Assembly: GCF_014203395.1 (NCBI RefSeq)
Contig: NZ_JACHIW010000001.1
Location: 3,393,501 to 3,457,500, forward strand
Length of the DNA: 64,000 bases
Reading direction: 5' to 3'
From: Saccharopolyspora phatthalungensis
Lineage (GTDB): Bacteria; Actinomycetota; Actinomycetes; Mycobacteriales; Pseudonocardiaceae
Below, one piece after another: positions 38,311-47,307 of the stretch. How positions within the stretch are numbered: the stretch's first letter is position 1; each line of letters begins with the position of its first letter. The position numbers and the translations under genes are program-made. The notes beneath the pieces are model-generated. The model saw only the letters and a list, made by a program, of their open reading frames with translations. It did no database searches and was not told the DNA's origin.

Positions 38311-39747
38311 ATGTCAACCGAGCAAAATCACCGCCGAGTCGCCATGGTCACGCTCGGTTGCGCACGCAACGAGGTCGATTCCGAAGAACTCGCCGGCGGT
38401 CTGCACGGCCGTGGTTGGGATCTCGTCGATGCCGATGAGGCCGACGTAGTGGTGGTCAACACCTGCGGCTTCGTCGAATCCGCGAAGAAAGACTCCGTCG
38501 ACACGCTGCTCGCCGCCGCCGACACCGGCGCGAAGGTCGTCGCGGTGGGCTGCATGGCCGAGCGCTACGGCGCCGAGCTCGCCGAGCACCTGCCGGAGGC
38601 CGACGCGGTGCTCGGGTTCGACCACTACGCGCAGCTCGCCGACCGACTCGACGACGTCCTGGCCGGCCAAGCGATCCAGCCGCACCAGCCACAGGACCGG
38701 CGCAAGATGCTGCCGATCACCCCGGTCGCCCGGCCCGCTGCGGCGGCCGAGGTCGCGGTCCCCGGCCACGGCTGGGTCCCGGCCGCCCGCGCGGTGGCAC
38801 GCCGCCGGCTCGACGACTCGCCGGTCGCCGCGCTCAAGCTGGCCTCCGGCTGCGACCGGCGCTGCTCGTTCTGCGCCATCCCGTCGTTCCGCGGTTCCTT
38901 CCTGTCCCGCCCGCCGGAAGAAGTGCTGGGCGAGGCCGCGTGGCTGGCCGAGCACGGCGCCAAGGAACTGTTCCTCGTCAGCGAGAACTCCACCTCCTAC
39001 GGCAAGGACCTGGCCGACGCGCGGGCGCTGGAGACGCTGCTGCCGAAGTTGGCCGCCATCGACGGCGTCGACCGGGTGCGGGTGTCCTACCTGCAACCCG
39101 CGGAGACCCGCCCCGGCCTGGTGCGGGCGATCGCCACCACGCCCGGCGTCGCGCCGTACTTCGACCTCTCCTTTCAGCATTCCAGCGAGTCGGTGCTGCG
39201 CCGGATGCGCCGGTTTGGCTCCACCGAGTCGTTCCTGGCGCTCATCGAGCAGATCCGCGAGCTCGCCCCGGAGGCGGGCATCCGCAGCAACGTCATCGTC
39301 GGCTTCCCCGGCGAGACCGAGGACGACTTCGCCGAGCTGCGGGACTTCCTCACCCGCGCCCAACTCGACGCCGTCGGCGTGTTCGGCTACTCCGACGAGG
39401 ACGGCACCGAGGCCGCCGATCTCGACGGCAAGATCGACGCCGACGCCATCGACGAGCGCGTCGAGCGGCTTTCGGATCTGGTCGACGAACTGATCGCACA
39501 GCGTGCCGAGGACCGCATCGGCACCGAGGTGCGGGTGCTGATCGAGCGCGTCGGCGACGAGGAGTGCGCCGGTCGTGCCGATCACCAGGGACCGGAGGTA
39601 GACGGCGAATGTCTCGTCGCTGATCCTGGAGAGGTCAGGGTGGGCGATGTGCTGCGCTGTCGGGTGGTGGCCAGCGAGGGCGTGGATCTCGTGGTGCGCC
39701 CGATCGACAGCACGCCCGCCGAGAACCGGTCCGGGGAGCAGCCATGA
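38311..39747 (+). CDS. rimO: Ribosomal protein S12 methylthiotransferase
   Basis: Radical-SAM enzyme that methylthiolates an aspartate of ribosomal protein S12. The 478-residue product has an N-terminal UPF0004 domain ([30 protein letters not shown]), an actinobacterial Pro/Ala-rich insert at about residues 118-150, the radical-SAM cluster CDRRCSFC and a C-terminal TRAM domain. FFP-like [12 protein letters not shown] is present. It is first in a tightly packed set: its stop overlaps pgsA, which overlaps the cinA-like gene. Confidence 0.95.
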   Translation: MSTEQNHRRVAMVTLGCARNEVDSEELAGGLHGRGWDLVDADEADVVVVNTCGFVESAKKDSVDTLLAAADTGAKVVAVGCMAERYGAELAEHLPEADAVLGFDHYAQLADRLDDVLAGQAIQPHQPQDRRKMLPITPVARPAAAAEVAVPGHGWVPAARAVARRRLDDSPVAALKLASGCDRRCSFCAIPSFRGSFLSRPPEEVLGEAAWLAEHGAKELFLVSENSTSYGKDLADARALETLLPKLAAIDGVDRVRVSYLQPAETRPGLVRAIATTPGVAPYFDLSFQHSSESVLRRMRRFGSTESFLALIEQIRELAPEAGIRSNVIVGFPGETEDDFAELRDFLTRAQLDAVGVFGYSDEDGTEAADLDGKIDADAIDERVERLSDLVDELIAQRAEDRIGTEVRVLIERVGDEECAGRADHQGPEVDGECLVADPGEVRVGDVLRCRVVASEGVDLVVRPIDSTPAENRSGEQP

Positions 39748-40367
39748 CGGCCGATGGCGTGGCATCGAACTCCGCAGCGTCGAATCCGCCCGAGCCCGCG
39801 CCAGTGCCGCTGGTCAACATCGCCAACATCCTGACCGTGTCCCGCCTGGCGCTGGTACCGGTCTTCCTGGTGGCGTTGTTCTGGGCGGGCGGCCACGACA
39901 CGTTGTGGCGCTGGATCGCCACCGGCGTATTCATCATCGCCTCGATCACCGACCGCATCGACGGTGACCTAGCCCGCAAGCGTGGCCTGGTCACCGACTT
40001 CGGCAAGGTCGCCGACCCCATCGCGGACAAGGCGCTGACCGGAGCCGCGCTGGTCGGGCTCAGCCTGCTCGGTGATCTGAGCTGGTGGATCACCTGGGTG
40101 ATCATCGGGCGCGAGATCGCCGTCACGCTGCTGCGGTTCTGGGTGATCCGGCACGGCGTGATCGCGGCCAGCCACGGCGGCAAGATCAAGACGCTGCTGC
40201 AGGCCATCGCCATCGGCCTCTACCTGCTGCCGCTCGGCGGCTGGGCCGATCTGCTGCGCTGGGCGGTGATGGGCGTGGCGCTGATCGCCACCGTCGGCAC
40301 CGGGGTGGACTACGTCGTGCGCGCGCTGCGGCTGCGGGCGGCCGGGCAGGCGAAGGTCAACGCGTGA
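39744..40367 (+). CDS. pgsA: CDP-diacylglycerol-glycerol-3-phosphate phosphatidyltransferase
   Basis: Inner membrane CDP-alcohol phosphatidyltransferase making phosphatidylglycerol phosphate. The 207-residue product carries the family motif [20 protein letters not shown], then ADPIADK, the D-x2-D-G-x2-A-R-x8-G-x3-D-x3-D pattern with the first Asp spacing typical of PgsA. Several membrane helices follow. ATG 39744 overlaps the rimO stop, and its own stop overlaps the next start. Corresponds to mycobacterial pgsA3, also next to clgR. Confidence 0.93.
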   Translation: MTADGVASNSAASNPPEPAPVPLVNIANILTVSRLALVPVFLVALFWAGGHDTLWRWIATGVFIIASITDRIDGDLARKRGLVTDFGKVADPIADKALTGAALVGLSLLGDLSWWITWVIIGREIAVTLLRFWVIRHGVIAASHGGKIKTLLQAIAIGLYLLPLGGWADLLRWAVMGVALIATVGTGVDYVVRALRLRAAGQAKVNA

Positions 40368-40855
40368 TCGTCGAGCCTGTCGGGTTGTCGTTGTCACAAG
40401 TAGCGGACTTGGTCGACGCATTGCGGCAGCGTGGTGAGACGGTGGCCACAGCGGAGTCCTTGACCGCCGGGCTGGTGGCCGCAGTGCTGACCGACGTGCC
40501 CGGTGCCAGCGATGTCGTCCGGGGCGGGCTGATCGTTTACGCGACGGATCTGAAGGCGGAGCTGGCCGGGGTCGATCGCGATGTGCTCGCCGCGCACGGT
40601 GCCGTGCACCCCAGGGTCGCGGAGATGCTCGCCGAAGGCGCGTGCGTTCGCTGCCGCGCGCACTGGGGGATCGGTCTCACCGGAGTCGCCGGGCCCGACC
40701 CCCAGGACGGTGTGCCGCCGGGCACCGTGCATCTAGGATTCGCGGGTCCGCGCGGCGTGACAGTGCGCTCGGTGCGGCTCGACGGCGATCGGCACGCCGT
40801 GCGGGCTGCGGCCGTTCGGGTGGCGCTGGAACACTTCGCGGGTCTGCTGCGTTGA
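40364..40855 (+). CDS. CinA-family nicotinamide-nucleotide amidohydrolase (PncC-like)
   Basis: Stand-alone CinA C-terminal domain of 163 residues, predicted to deamidate NMN to nicotinate mononucleotide in NAD recycling. Markers are TVATAESLTAGLVAAVLTDV, the serine region SDVVRGGLIVYAT, and GIGLTGVAGPDPQDGVPPGT. GTG 40364 overlaps the pgsA stop (GTGA). The rimO-pgsA-cinA-clgR order is common in actinobacteria. Confidence 0.92.
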   Translation: MIVEPVGLSLSQVADLVDALRQRGETVATAESLTAGLVAAVLTDVPGASDVVRGGLIVYATDLKAELAGVDRDVLAAHGAVHPRVAEMLAEGACVRCRAHWGIGLTGVAGPDPQDGVPPGTVHLGFAGPRGVTVRSVRLDGDRHAVRAAAVRVALEHFAGLLR

Positions 40856-40922
40856 TGCAGCGAGGTGCCGTGCGCTGGCACAAGTGCGCGCTCGGCCGGG
40901 CTCGGCCAAACGATCACGGGAC

Positions 40923-40936
40923 GTTCGCCCTGGGCG
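40923..40936 (+). promoter_or_regulatory. ClgR-type operator box
   Basis: GTTCGC-CCTGG-GCG matches the GTTCGC-N5-GCG box described for Streptomyces ClgR. It lies 102 bases upstream of the clgR start, so autoregulation is likely. A -10-like TAACGT follows near 40977. Confidence 0.6.
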
Positions 40937-41037
40937 GACTTGCCGACGATCGTTCTCGTTCGGGCCCTCGGATGAGTAACGTAGGGGATGTTCACGCGTA
41001 GTGCACGCGGTAGGCGACGAAGGAAGGGAGGCGCGCG

Positions 41038-41508
41038 ATGACCGTATTGTTGCGGGAGGCGGTCGGTGAACGGCTGCGCCGCGCCCGGACCGCACAGTCT
41101 CGAACCTTGCGGGACGTTTCGCGCGCTGCCCGGGTGAGCCTCGGATATCTCTCCGAGGTGGAACGGGGCCGTAAGGAGGCGTCCAGCGAGCTGCTCGCCT
41201 CGATCTGCGGCGCCTTGGACCTGCCGCTGCCGGAACTGCTGGTGACCGTGGCCGGCGACCTCGACGACACGCTGGTGGTGCCGTCGGGCGTCGATCAGTC
41301 CACACCGGCGGAGATCGACGGTGGCCACCTGGTGCCCAGCCTGATCGGCACCGAGTTGTCCGACGCCGAGCTGTCCCAGCAGCAGCTGGTCGGCGCCGAA
41401 ACCGGTGCGGACGCCGAGCCGCGCGCCTGCGCGGACCGGCTGCAGCCGATGCTCAGCCAACGGATCAGCGCGCCGGTGCGCAAGCCCGGCGTCGTAGTGG
41501 CCGCATAA
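41038..41508 (+). CDS. clgR: XRE-type stress regulator ClgR
   Basis: Activator of clp protease genes and of the envelope-stress operon. The 156-residue product has an N-terminal helix-turn-helix ([20 protein letters not shown] then [12 protein letters not shown]) typical of ClgR and Mycobacterium Rv2745c. The C-terminal half is poorly conserved, and the end is not the LAA-like tail seen on some ClgR proteins, though it does finish VVVAA, which may mark it for Clp degradation. ATG 41038 follows AAGGGAGG. It lies directly upstream of pspA, as in mycobacteria. Confidence 0.93.
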   Translation: MTVLLREAVGERLRRARTAQSRTLRDVSRAARVSLGYLSEVERGRKEASSELLASICGALDLPLPELLVTVAGDLDDTLVVPSGVDQSTPAEIDGGHLVPSLIGTELSDAELSQQQLVGAETGADAEPRACADRLQPMLSQRISAPVRKPGVVVAA

Positions 41509-41533
41509 GCGGTCGGAGCCCCATAAGCGTTTT

Positions 41534-41579
41534 CTCGTGAGTGCCAGAGCGGACCGATGTCCGTTTTGGCACTCACGAG
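41534..41579. repeat. Long hairpin between clgR and pspA
   Basis: CTCGTGAGTGCCA (41534-41546) pairs perfectly with TGGCACTCACGAG (41567-41579). The loop folds further (CGGAC/GTCCG), and imperfect outer arms extend to about 41517 and 41592. It looks like a repetitive extragenic palindrome or a terminator that separates clgR from pspA. Confidence 0.75.
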
Positions 41580-41775
41580 CATTGTGGGGCCCCGGTGTCG
41601 GGCGGTGCTGGTGTTCCTGGTTCGATCTTGGGTTGACGACTCCGGGTAAATCCCGGAGATCTACCGTGTTTGGTGGTAGCCGACACGACTACCTGACACG
41701 ATGGAACCAGCTGGCACGCCGCTGCGGTCGCGCCGGCTGTGGGGAGCCGAGCACAGGAGAAGGCAGGCGGAGGAG

Positions 41776-42612
41776 ATGGCCAATCCGTTCGTGAAGGCCT
41801 GGAAGTACCTGATGGCGTCGTTCTCGTCGAAGGTTGACGAGCACGCCGACCCGAAGGTGCAGATCCAGCAGGCCATCGAGGAAGCTCAGCGGCAACACCA
41901 GAGCCTCTCGCAGCAGGCCGCCTCGGTGATCGGAAACCAGCGGCAGCTGGAGATGAAGCTCAACCGCCAGCTCGGCGAGGTCGAGAAGCTGCAGGCCTCG
42001 GCCAAGCAGGCGCTGGTGATGGCCGACCAGGCGCGCGCCAACGGCGACGAGGCCACCGCCCAGAGGTACGAGGAGACCGCCACCCAGCTGGCCAGCCAGC
42101 TGGTCACCGCGGAGCAGGGTGTCGAAGACCTCAAGACACTGCACGACCAGTCGCTGGGGGCCGCCGAGCAGGCCAAGCAGGCCGTGGAGCGCAACGCGCA
42201 GATCTTGCAGCAGAAGATCGCCGAGCGCACCAAGCTGCTCAGCCAGCTGGAGCAGGCCAAGATGCAGGAGCAGGTCTCGGCGTCCATGCGGCAGATGACC
42301 GAAATCGCCGCACCCGGCAACACGCCCTCGCTGGAAGAGGTGCGGGACAAGATCGAGCGCCGCTACACCACGGCGCTAGGCGAGGCCGAGCTGGCGCAGA
42401 ACAGCGTGCAGGGCCGGATGCTCGAAGTGCAGCAGGCGTCCATCGACGCGGCCGGTGCCAGCCGGCTCGCGCAGCTGCGCGCCTCGATGGGCACCGGGCA
42501 GCAGCAGGTGACCGGTGGGCAGCAGCAGCAGATCACCGGGGGCTCGGAGACCTCCTCCGAACCGGCCACCAAGCCTCAGCAGCAGCAGAATCCGCAAGCC
42601 GGCCAAGCCTGA
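41776..42612 (+). CDS. pspA: Phage shock protein A homologue (PspA/IM30)
   Basis: Peripheral membrane protein that protects the inner membrane under envelope stress. The 278-residue product starts [20 protein letters not shown] with an amphipathic helix and continues as a long coiled coil (about 25-225), ending in a Gln/Thr-rich tail ([11 protein letters not shown]). It corresponds to the mycobacterial 35-kDa antigen Rv2744c. ATG 41776 follows GGAGGAG; the frame opens earlier at 41701 without support. pspM follows 11 bases later. Confidence 0.95.
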   Translation: MANPFVKAWKYLMASFSSKVDEHADPKVQIQQAIEEAQRQHQSLSQQAASVIGNQRQLEMKLNRQLGEVEKLQASAKQALVMADQARANGDEATAQRYEETATQLASQLVTAEQGVEDLKTLHDQSLGAAEQAKQAVERNAQILQQKIAERTKLLSQLEQAKMQEQVSASMRQMTEIAAPGNTPSLEEVRDKIERRYTTALGEAELAQNSVQGRMLEVQQASIDAAGASRLAQLRASMGTGQQQVTGGQQQQITGGSETSSEPATKPQQQQNPQAGQA

Positions 42613-42623
42613 GCGAGCGCGGC

Positions 42624-43469
42624 GTGAAGTCCCGCAAGCACGAGCTGGCGCAGTTGGGTGAGGCCGCGCTGGAACAGTTGCGCGGGCCCGTCCTTTCCGA
42701 GGTGCGCCGGAAGTTCGCCAGCTGGCGCGATCCGCGGGCACGGTTGCTCCGGCAGCGAAAGCGCGCCAAGCGTGCCGCGGCGAGCAGCACGGTCGCGGCC
42801 GGGGCGTTCGGGGCGGGTTCCTTCGTCGCGGCGTCCACGCCGACGATCTGGGCGGAGTTGGGCGATCTGGGGTGGTTGCTCCAGGACGTGGCGACCTTCG
42901 GCCTTGGCGGGGTCGCCGTTGCCAGCGGTGTAGGGGCGGTCAGCGCCGGGTTGAGGTACCGGCGGCTCAAGAAGACGCCGCTGCCCGACCCGTTACCGGA
43001 GCCCGTGGCGCTGCCGCCGCAGGGGTCGGAGGCGCGGGAGCCGATGCAGCGGCTGCGAGACGCCGAGCAGAGCCTGCGTGGTGCGTTGGCGCAGCTGACG
43101 TCGGCGGGTGCGGGCAGCGCCGCAACCGACGCGCGGAGCACTGCGGACAGCGCGGCGGCGGAGCTTCGGCGCGTCGCGGACCGGCTGGTCGCCGTGGAGG
43201 CGGCGATCCCGCACGCGCCAGCGGCGGAGAAGCCCGCGCTGCGGGCTGACGTGCGGCGGCTGCGGGCGGAGCTGGATGAAGGACTCGACGGATACGGCAC
43301 CTTGGTCGCGGCGGCGGGCCGGGCGGTGGCCGCCAGCGGTGCGCCGGAGCAGAAGCACCTGATGCTGGATGCGACCGATCGCTTGGCCGGGCTTGCGGCG
43401 GGTTTGCGGGAGTTGTTCGGTCCAGGTGGGCCGGCGCCGGATCCGCGGCGCCGATCCGATCCGGCCTGA
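42624..43469 (+). CDS. pspM: Phage-shock envelope stress protein PspM
   Basis: Membrane partner of PspA, corresponding to Mycobacterium Rv2743c. The 281-residue product has a basic start (SRKHELAQLGEAALEQLRGP), two membrane helices at about residues 50-72 and 78-102, then a long helical cytoplasmic part rich in Ala and Arg. GTG 42624 lies 11 bases after the pspA stop. With clgR and pspA it forms the mycobacterial-type Psp module; the third partner gene, Rv2742c, is not seen here. Confidence 0.85.
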   Translation: MKSRKHELAQLGEAALEQLRGPVLSEVRRKFASWRDPRARLLRQRKRAKRAAASSTVAAGAFGAGSFVAASTPTIWAELGDLGWLLQDVATFGLGGVAVASGVGAVSAGLRYRRLKKTPLPDPLPEPVALPPQGSEAREPMQRLRDAEQSLRGALAQLTSAGAGSAATDARSTADSAAAELRRVADRLVAVEAAIPHAPAAEKPALRADVRRLRAELDEGLDGYGTLVAAAGRAVAASGAPEQKHLMLDATDRLAGLAAGLRELFGPGGPAPDPRRRSDPA

Positions 43470-43541
43470 GGCGACACACCCGGCGCGTATCACTGCTGGT
43501 AGTCGGCGATTCGCCGGTCCATCGGTGAGTTGGCTTGATTG

Positions 43542-43578
43542 TGTGATGCGAAATAGTAATCTTCCTCCAGTCATCACA
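43542..43578. promoter_or_regulatory. Inverted repeat upstream of the nucleobase permease
   Basis: TGTGATG (43542-43548) pairs with CATCACA (43572-43578) around a TAGTAATCT stretch that resembles a -10. It may be the operator of the permease gene. Confidence 0.4.
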
Positions 43579-43626
43579 TGCCGTTGCAGCAGATTCGCCT
43601 GACTGGGCGGCTCGGGGGAGGACGAT

Positions 43627-44904
43627 GTGGCGTTGTGGACCGTGCACGGCAACGGTCGACGCCCGGTGCCCGATGCCGTCGTCGCCTCCGGGGAACGGCT
43701 GAGCTGGCCGCTGACCGTCGGTTTCGGGTTGCAGCACCTGCTGGCGATGTTCGGCACCACGACGCTCGTGCCGCTGCTCACCGGCTTCCCCGTGACGACC
43801 ACCCTGCTGCTCTCCGGCCTCGGCACCCTGTTGTTCCTGCTGCTCACCCGGAACCGGGTGCCCAGCTACCTGGGCGCGTCGGTGGCCTTCGTGGTGCCGC
43901 TGGGGGCGGCGGCGGACGAGGCCGGCGCAAGCCCGTCCGCGCTGCTCGGCGGGGTCATGGTGGTCGGCCTGGTGGTGATCGCCGTTGGGGTGGCCGTCAA
44001 GGCGCTGGGCGTGCGGCTGCTGGAGTCCGCGATGCCACCCGTGGTGACGGGAGCGATCGTGCTGATGATCGGGCTCAGCCTGGCGCCGCAGTCGGTGTCC
44101 TCGTTCGACCAGCAGCGCTTGCCCGCGGCGCTGACGCTGGGCACGGTCGTGCTGCTCACGGTCATCAGCCGGGGCATGGCCGGGCGGGCCGCGGTGTTGA
44201 TCGGGGTGCTGGTCGGGTGGAGCTACGCCGCGGTGGCCGGCGAGCTGGCCGAGGAACGCGTGCAAGAGCTGGCCGCCGCGCCCTGGTTCGGATTTCCCCA
44301 GCTGATCGCCCCGCAGGTGCACATCTCGGTGATGCCGTTCGTCCTGCCGTTGGTGATCGTGCTGGTCGCGGAGCACGTCGCGCACCTCAAGGCGGTCGCC
44401 GCGATGAGCGGCCGCGACCTCGACCCGCATGTCGGCGATGCGCTGATCGGCGGCGGGTTGGCCACCGCGCTGTCCGGCTCGGCGGGTGGCTCGGCGCTGA
44501 GCAGCTACGCGGCGAACATCGGGGTCATGGCGGCGACGCGGGTGTACTCGACGGCCGCGTGCATGGTCGCCGCGCTGGCCGCGATCGTGCTGTCGTTCTC
44601 CCCTAAGCTCGGTGCCTTGATCAACACCATTCCGCTCGGGGTGCTGGGCGGTGCGACGCTGGTGCTCTTCGGACTGCTCGCGCTCGTCGGGGCGCGGATC
44701 TGGCTGGACGCCAGGGTGGACTTCGCGGACCCGGTGAACCTGGTGGTGCTCGGCACGGCCGTGATCGCCGGCGTCGGCGACCTGACGCTGCAGGTGGGTG
44801 AGCTCCGGGTCACCGGCATGGTGTGGGGCTCGGTCGGCATCGTGCTGGTCTACCCGCTCCTGCGCCGCCTCGCCGACGCCCGCAACGCCGCCCAGCAGAG
44901 CTGA
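43627..44904 (+). CDS. Uracil/xanthine permease (NCS2 family)
   Basis: Proton-coupled nucleobase transporter of the inner membrane, 425 residues with about 12-14 membrane helices. The family features are GLQHLLAMFGTTTLVPLLTG near residue 33 and the central substrate loop LVAEHVAHLKAVAAMSGRDL, with the conserved Glu and His. GSAGGSALSSYAANIGVM is the second re-entrant segment. GTG 43627 follows GGGGGAGGAC. Substrate is more likely uracil than xanthine, but this is not settled by sequence. It stands alone. Confidence 0.92.
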   Translation: MALWTVHGNGRRPVPDAVVASGERLSWPLTVGFGLQHLLAMFGTTTLVPLLTGFPVTTTLLLSGLGTLLFLLLTRNRVPSYLGASVAFVVPLGAAADEAGASPSALLGGVMVVGLVVIAVGVAVKALGVRLLESAMPPVVTGAIVLMIGLSLAPQSVSSFDQQRLPAALTLGTVVLLTVISRGMAGRAAVLIGVLVGWSYAAVAGELAEERVQELAAAPWFGFPQLIAPQVHISVMPFVLPLVIVLVAEHVAHLKAVAAMSGRDLDPHVGDALIGGGLATALSGSAGGSALSSYAANIGVMAATRVYSTAACMVAALAAIVLSFSPKLGALINTIPLGVLGGATLVLFGLLALVGARIWLDARVDFADPVNLVVLGTAVIAGVGDLTLQVGELRVTGMVWGSVGIVLVYPLLRRLADARNAAQQS

Positions 44905-44946
44905 GACCCCGCTTTCTCGCCCGGAAACGATTTCCGGAGCCGGGGG

Positions 44947-45726
44947 TCATGGTTGGCAATGCGGGCAGTGGTAGGTGACGCGGGCTTCGACGTCCTCGCC
45001 CTGGGTGCCACGGCGGACCCGGGCGCCGCAACGCAGGCAGGTGCGTCGGCCGTACACCCAATGCTGGGTGCCGCGGCGCAGTCTGTTGGTGGTCGACTGC
45101 TCGGGATGCCAGGCGTTGCGCAGCAAGAGCTCCCGGCACAGCCGCACCGCGCGGGCCGCGTCGATCTCCGCGACCGGCGTCCACGGAGATCGGCCCAGCA
45201 GGAAGCACACTTCCGTCTTGTACAGGTTGCCGACCCCGGCCATGACGGTCTGATCCAGCAGCGCGCGCCCGAGCTCCCGGCCGGTATCGGCGGTCAGCCG
45301 CCGGATCGCCTCGGCCGCGTGCTCGTCGCCCCATTCCGGGTCGAGCAGGTCCGGTCCCAGGTGGCCGATTAACCGGGATTCCGCCTTGGTCGGCAACCAG
45401 CGCAGGTCGTGCAGGTTGAACCCGACCGCGAGCTTTCCGGCGGTGCCTAGCACCGCCCGCACCTGGTGCCCGGGTCGCCGCCACCGGGCTTCGGGCGAGT
45501 AGAGGTGCCAAGCACCGTCCATGCGGAGGTGGCTGTGCAGGGTGTGGCCGTCGTCGAAGCGGATCAGCAGATGCTTGCCGACCGGCCGCACCTCGTGCAC
45601 GCCGCGCCCCGTGAGGTCCATAGTGGACAATTGCGGGTGTCGCAGCTCGCCGCGGGTCAGGACCTGCCCGGCCAGTGCCTCGTGCAGCCGGTGGCAGGTG
45701 AAAAAGACCGTGTCGCCTTCGGGCAG
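44947..45726 (-). CDS. Fpg/Nei-type DNA glycosylase (Nei2-like), CTG start
   Basis: Bifunctional glycosylase/AP lyase for oxidised bases. These enzymes need Pro2 and Glu3 at the N-terminus. The only place giving PEGDTVFFTCHRLHEALAG is directly after a CTG at 45726, which lies 7 bases after the stop of the upstream gene, with GGTGAG in the right place for ribosome binding. No ATG, GTG or TTG is in frame before TTG 45630, which would remove the catalytic residues. The rest is intact: Lys in PVGKHLLIRF, the helix-two-turn-helix DQTVMAGVGNLYKTEVCF and a four-Cys zinc finger (CLRCG, CPHCQ). Predicted length is 259 residues. Confidence 0.88.
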   Translation of the reverse strand: MPEGDTVFFTCHRLHEALAGQVLTRGELRHPQLSTMDLTGRGVHEVRPVGKHLLIRFDDGHTLHSHLRMDGAWHLYSPEARWRRPGHQVRAVLGTAGKLAVGFNLHDLRWLPTKAESRLIGHLGPDLLDPEWGDEHAAEAIRRLTADTGRELGRALLDQTVMAGVGNLYKTEVCFLLGRSPWTPVAEIDAARAVRLCRELLLRNAWHPEQSTTNRLRRGTQHWVYGRRTCLRCGARVRRGTQGEDVEARVTYHCPHCQP

Positions 45727-45733
45727 GGCCGAC

Positions 45734-46372
45734 TCACCGCCCCTCGACCGCCAGCTTCAGCCCCAGGCCGACCAGCACCGTCGCCGTCACCCGGTCCAGC
45801 CAGGCGCGCACCCGCTGCCGCTCGAACAGCGCGCGGGCCCGACCGGCGACCCACACCAGCGCGGTGGACCACAGCAGCCCGATCGAGATGTGCGTGGCCA
45901 CCAGCAGCGGTCCCCAGGCCAACGCGGCGGGGCCGGCCGGCAGGAACTGCGGCAGCAGGCTCACGTAGAACACGCCCACCTTGGGATTGAGCAGGTTCGT
46001 GACCATCCCGGAGCGCAGCGCTGCCCATGCGGTCAGCCGGACGGGCTCGGCCGGGACCTCCTGGGCTTGCGGCACCCTGTTGCGGGGCAACGACTTCCAC
46101 AACGCGGAGCCGCCCAGCCAGAGCAGGTAGGCCGCACCCGCCACCCGCACGATGTCGTAGGCCAGCTGGGAGGCGGTGAGTAGCGCGCTTAGGCCCGCGA
46201 CGCTCGCCGTGCCCCAGATCAGGCAGCCGAGGTTGATACCGAGGAACGTCGCCACCCCGACTCGGCGCCCGCCGAGCAGCGAATGCCGCAGGATCAGCAT
46301 GGTGTCCAGGCCGGGCGTCAGCACGCCGATAAGCGCGACGAGAACGAACGCCCAGAACGCCGTCGTGTTCAT
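45734..46372 (-). CDS. LysE/RhtB-family amino acid exporter
   Basis: Inner membrane exporter, 212 residues with five to six membrane helices. The N-terminal GVLTPGLDTMLILRHSLLGG and the late NLLNPKVGVFYVSLLPQF are family signatures. ATG 46372 overlaps the stop of the ParA gene (GGAATGAAC), and its own stop lies just before the Nei2 start, so parA, lysE and nei2 form one operon. Substrate unknown. Confidence 0.9.
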   Translation of the reverse strand: MNTTAFWAFVLVALIGVLTPGLDTMLILRHSLLGGRRVGVATFLGINLGCLIWGTASVAGLSALLTASQLAYDIVRVAGAAYLLWLGGSALWKSLPRNRVPQAQEVPAEPVRLTAWAALRSGMVTNLLNPKVGVFYVSLLPQFLPAGPAALAWGPLLVATHISIGLLWSTALVWVAGRARALFERQRVRAWLDRVTATVLVGLGLKLAVEGR

Positions 46373-47202
46373 TCCACGCCGTCCAGCAACTCGTCATCGC
46401 TCAGTTCGGTGCGGCGCGGCCGAGCCGCCCGCAGGGTGCGAGCGAGCAGCAGGTTGAACGCGAGCGCGACCTCCCGCGCGCCCGGGGTGCCCCACTGGTG
46501 GATCGGCATGCATGCGCCCTGCGCCTGCTGCACGGCCAGCCGGTCGGGCAACGCGACCGGCATCACCAGCGGCCCGAAGATGTCCCGCAGTTCGTCGATG
46601 CGGAACTGGTGCTCGTGCGAGCGCGGCCGCACTCGGTTGACGATGACGCCGAGCGGCTGCAGGTCGGGATTGTTCGACTGCCGTTCGGCCTGCACGGCCT
46701 CGAACGCCCGCTGCACGCCGGAGACCGCGAAGATCGTCGGCTCGGTGACCAGCAGCGCGCGGTCGGCGGCGATCAGCGCCGAGCGGGTGAGCCGCCCCAG
46801 GGACGGCGGGCAGTCCAGTAGGATCAGCTGGTACGGCAGCTCGCCCTCGGCGATCAAACCGTCCAGTTCGGACAGTGCGTCGGTGAGGCAGGACAGGTGC
46901 TTGCCGTCGTGCTGGCCGTTGTGGCTCTCGGCGTCTTCGGAGCCCACCAGGACGTCGACCTCTTCGCCCCAGGAGCTGCCGGTCACCGCCGCCCGCAGCA
47001 CCTCCGGGCTCGGATCGGCCAGGACGTCGCTGAGCCCCTTGGCGGTTTTCTCCGGTTCCAGACATGCGGTCGCGTTGCACTGCGGATCGAGGTCGACGAC
47101 CAACGTCCGAACCCCGCGGCGCATGGCGGCCGAGGCAAGCCCGAGCACCACGGTCGTCTTGCCCACGCCACCCTTGAGACTCAGCACTGCCACCGTCTGC
47201 AC
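46369..47202 (-). CDS. ParA-family ATPase
   Basis: Deviant Walker A ATPase of 277 residues. KGGVGKTT is at residues 10-17, the Walker B-like region is LILLDCPPSLG and the switch region VVDLDPQCNATACL is intact. No parB or centromere-like repeat is adjacent, so this is an orphan ParA/MinD-type protein rather than the chromosomal pair. Its partner genes are an exporter and a DNA glycosylase, an association also found in other actinobacteria. Role unknown. Confidence 0.88.
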   Translation of the reverse strand: MQTVAVLSLKGGVGKTTVVLGLASAAMRRGVRTLVVDLDPQCNATACLEPEKTAKGLSDVLADPSPEVLRAAVTGSSWGEEVDVLVGSEDAESHNGQHDGKHLSCLTDALSELDGLIAEGELPYQLILLDCPPSLGRLTRSALIAADRALLVTEPTIFAVSGVQRAFEAVQAERQSNNPDLQPLGVIVNRVRPRSHEHQFRIDELRDIFGPLVMPVALPDRLAVQQAQGACMPIHQWGTPGAREVALAFNLLLARTLRAARPRRTELSDDELLDGVE

Positions 47203-47307
47203 GGTCGTAGCCTACGGAACCAACGGCCGCTGGAGGTGTGCCGCCGGGCTTTTGTTGATCCGCACACCGGTGAAGCGCGCCCATGCCCCCGCATTACGCT
47301 GCTCACC

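Noticed and set aside
41534..41579. tRNA or known small RNA between clgR and pspA
   Set aside because: It is a simple long hairpin and has no cloverleaf or T-loop sequence.
46369..47202. Chromosomal or plasmid partition locus
   Set aside because: No parB and no parS-like sequence is seen around the ParA gene.
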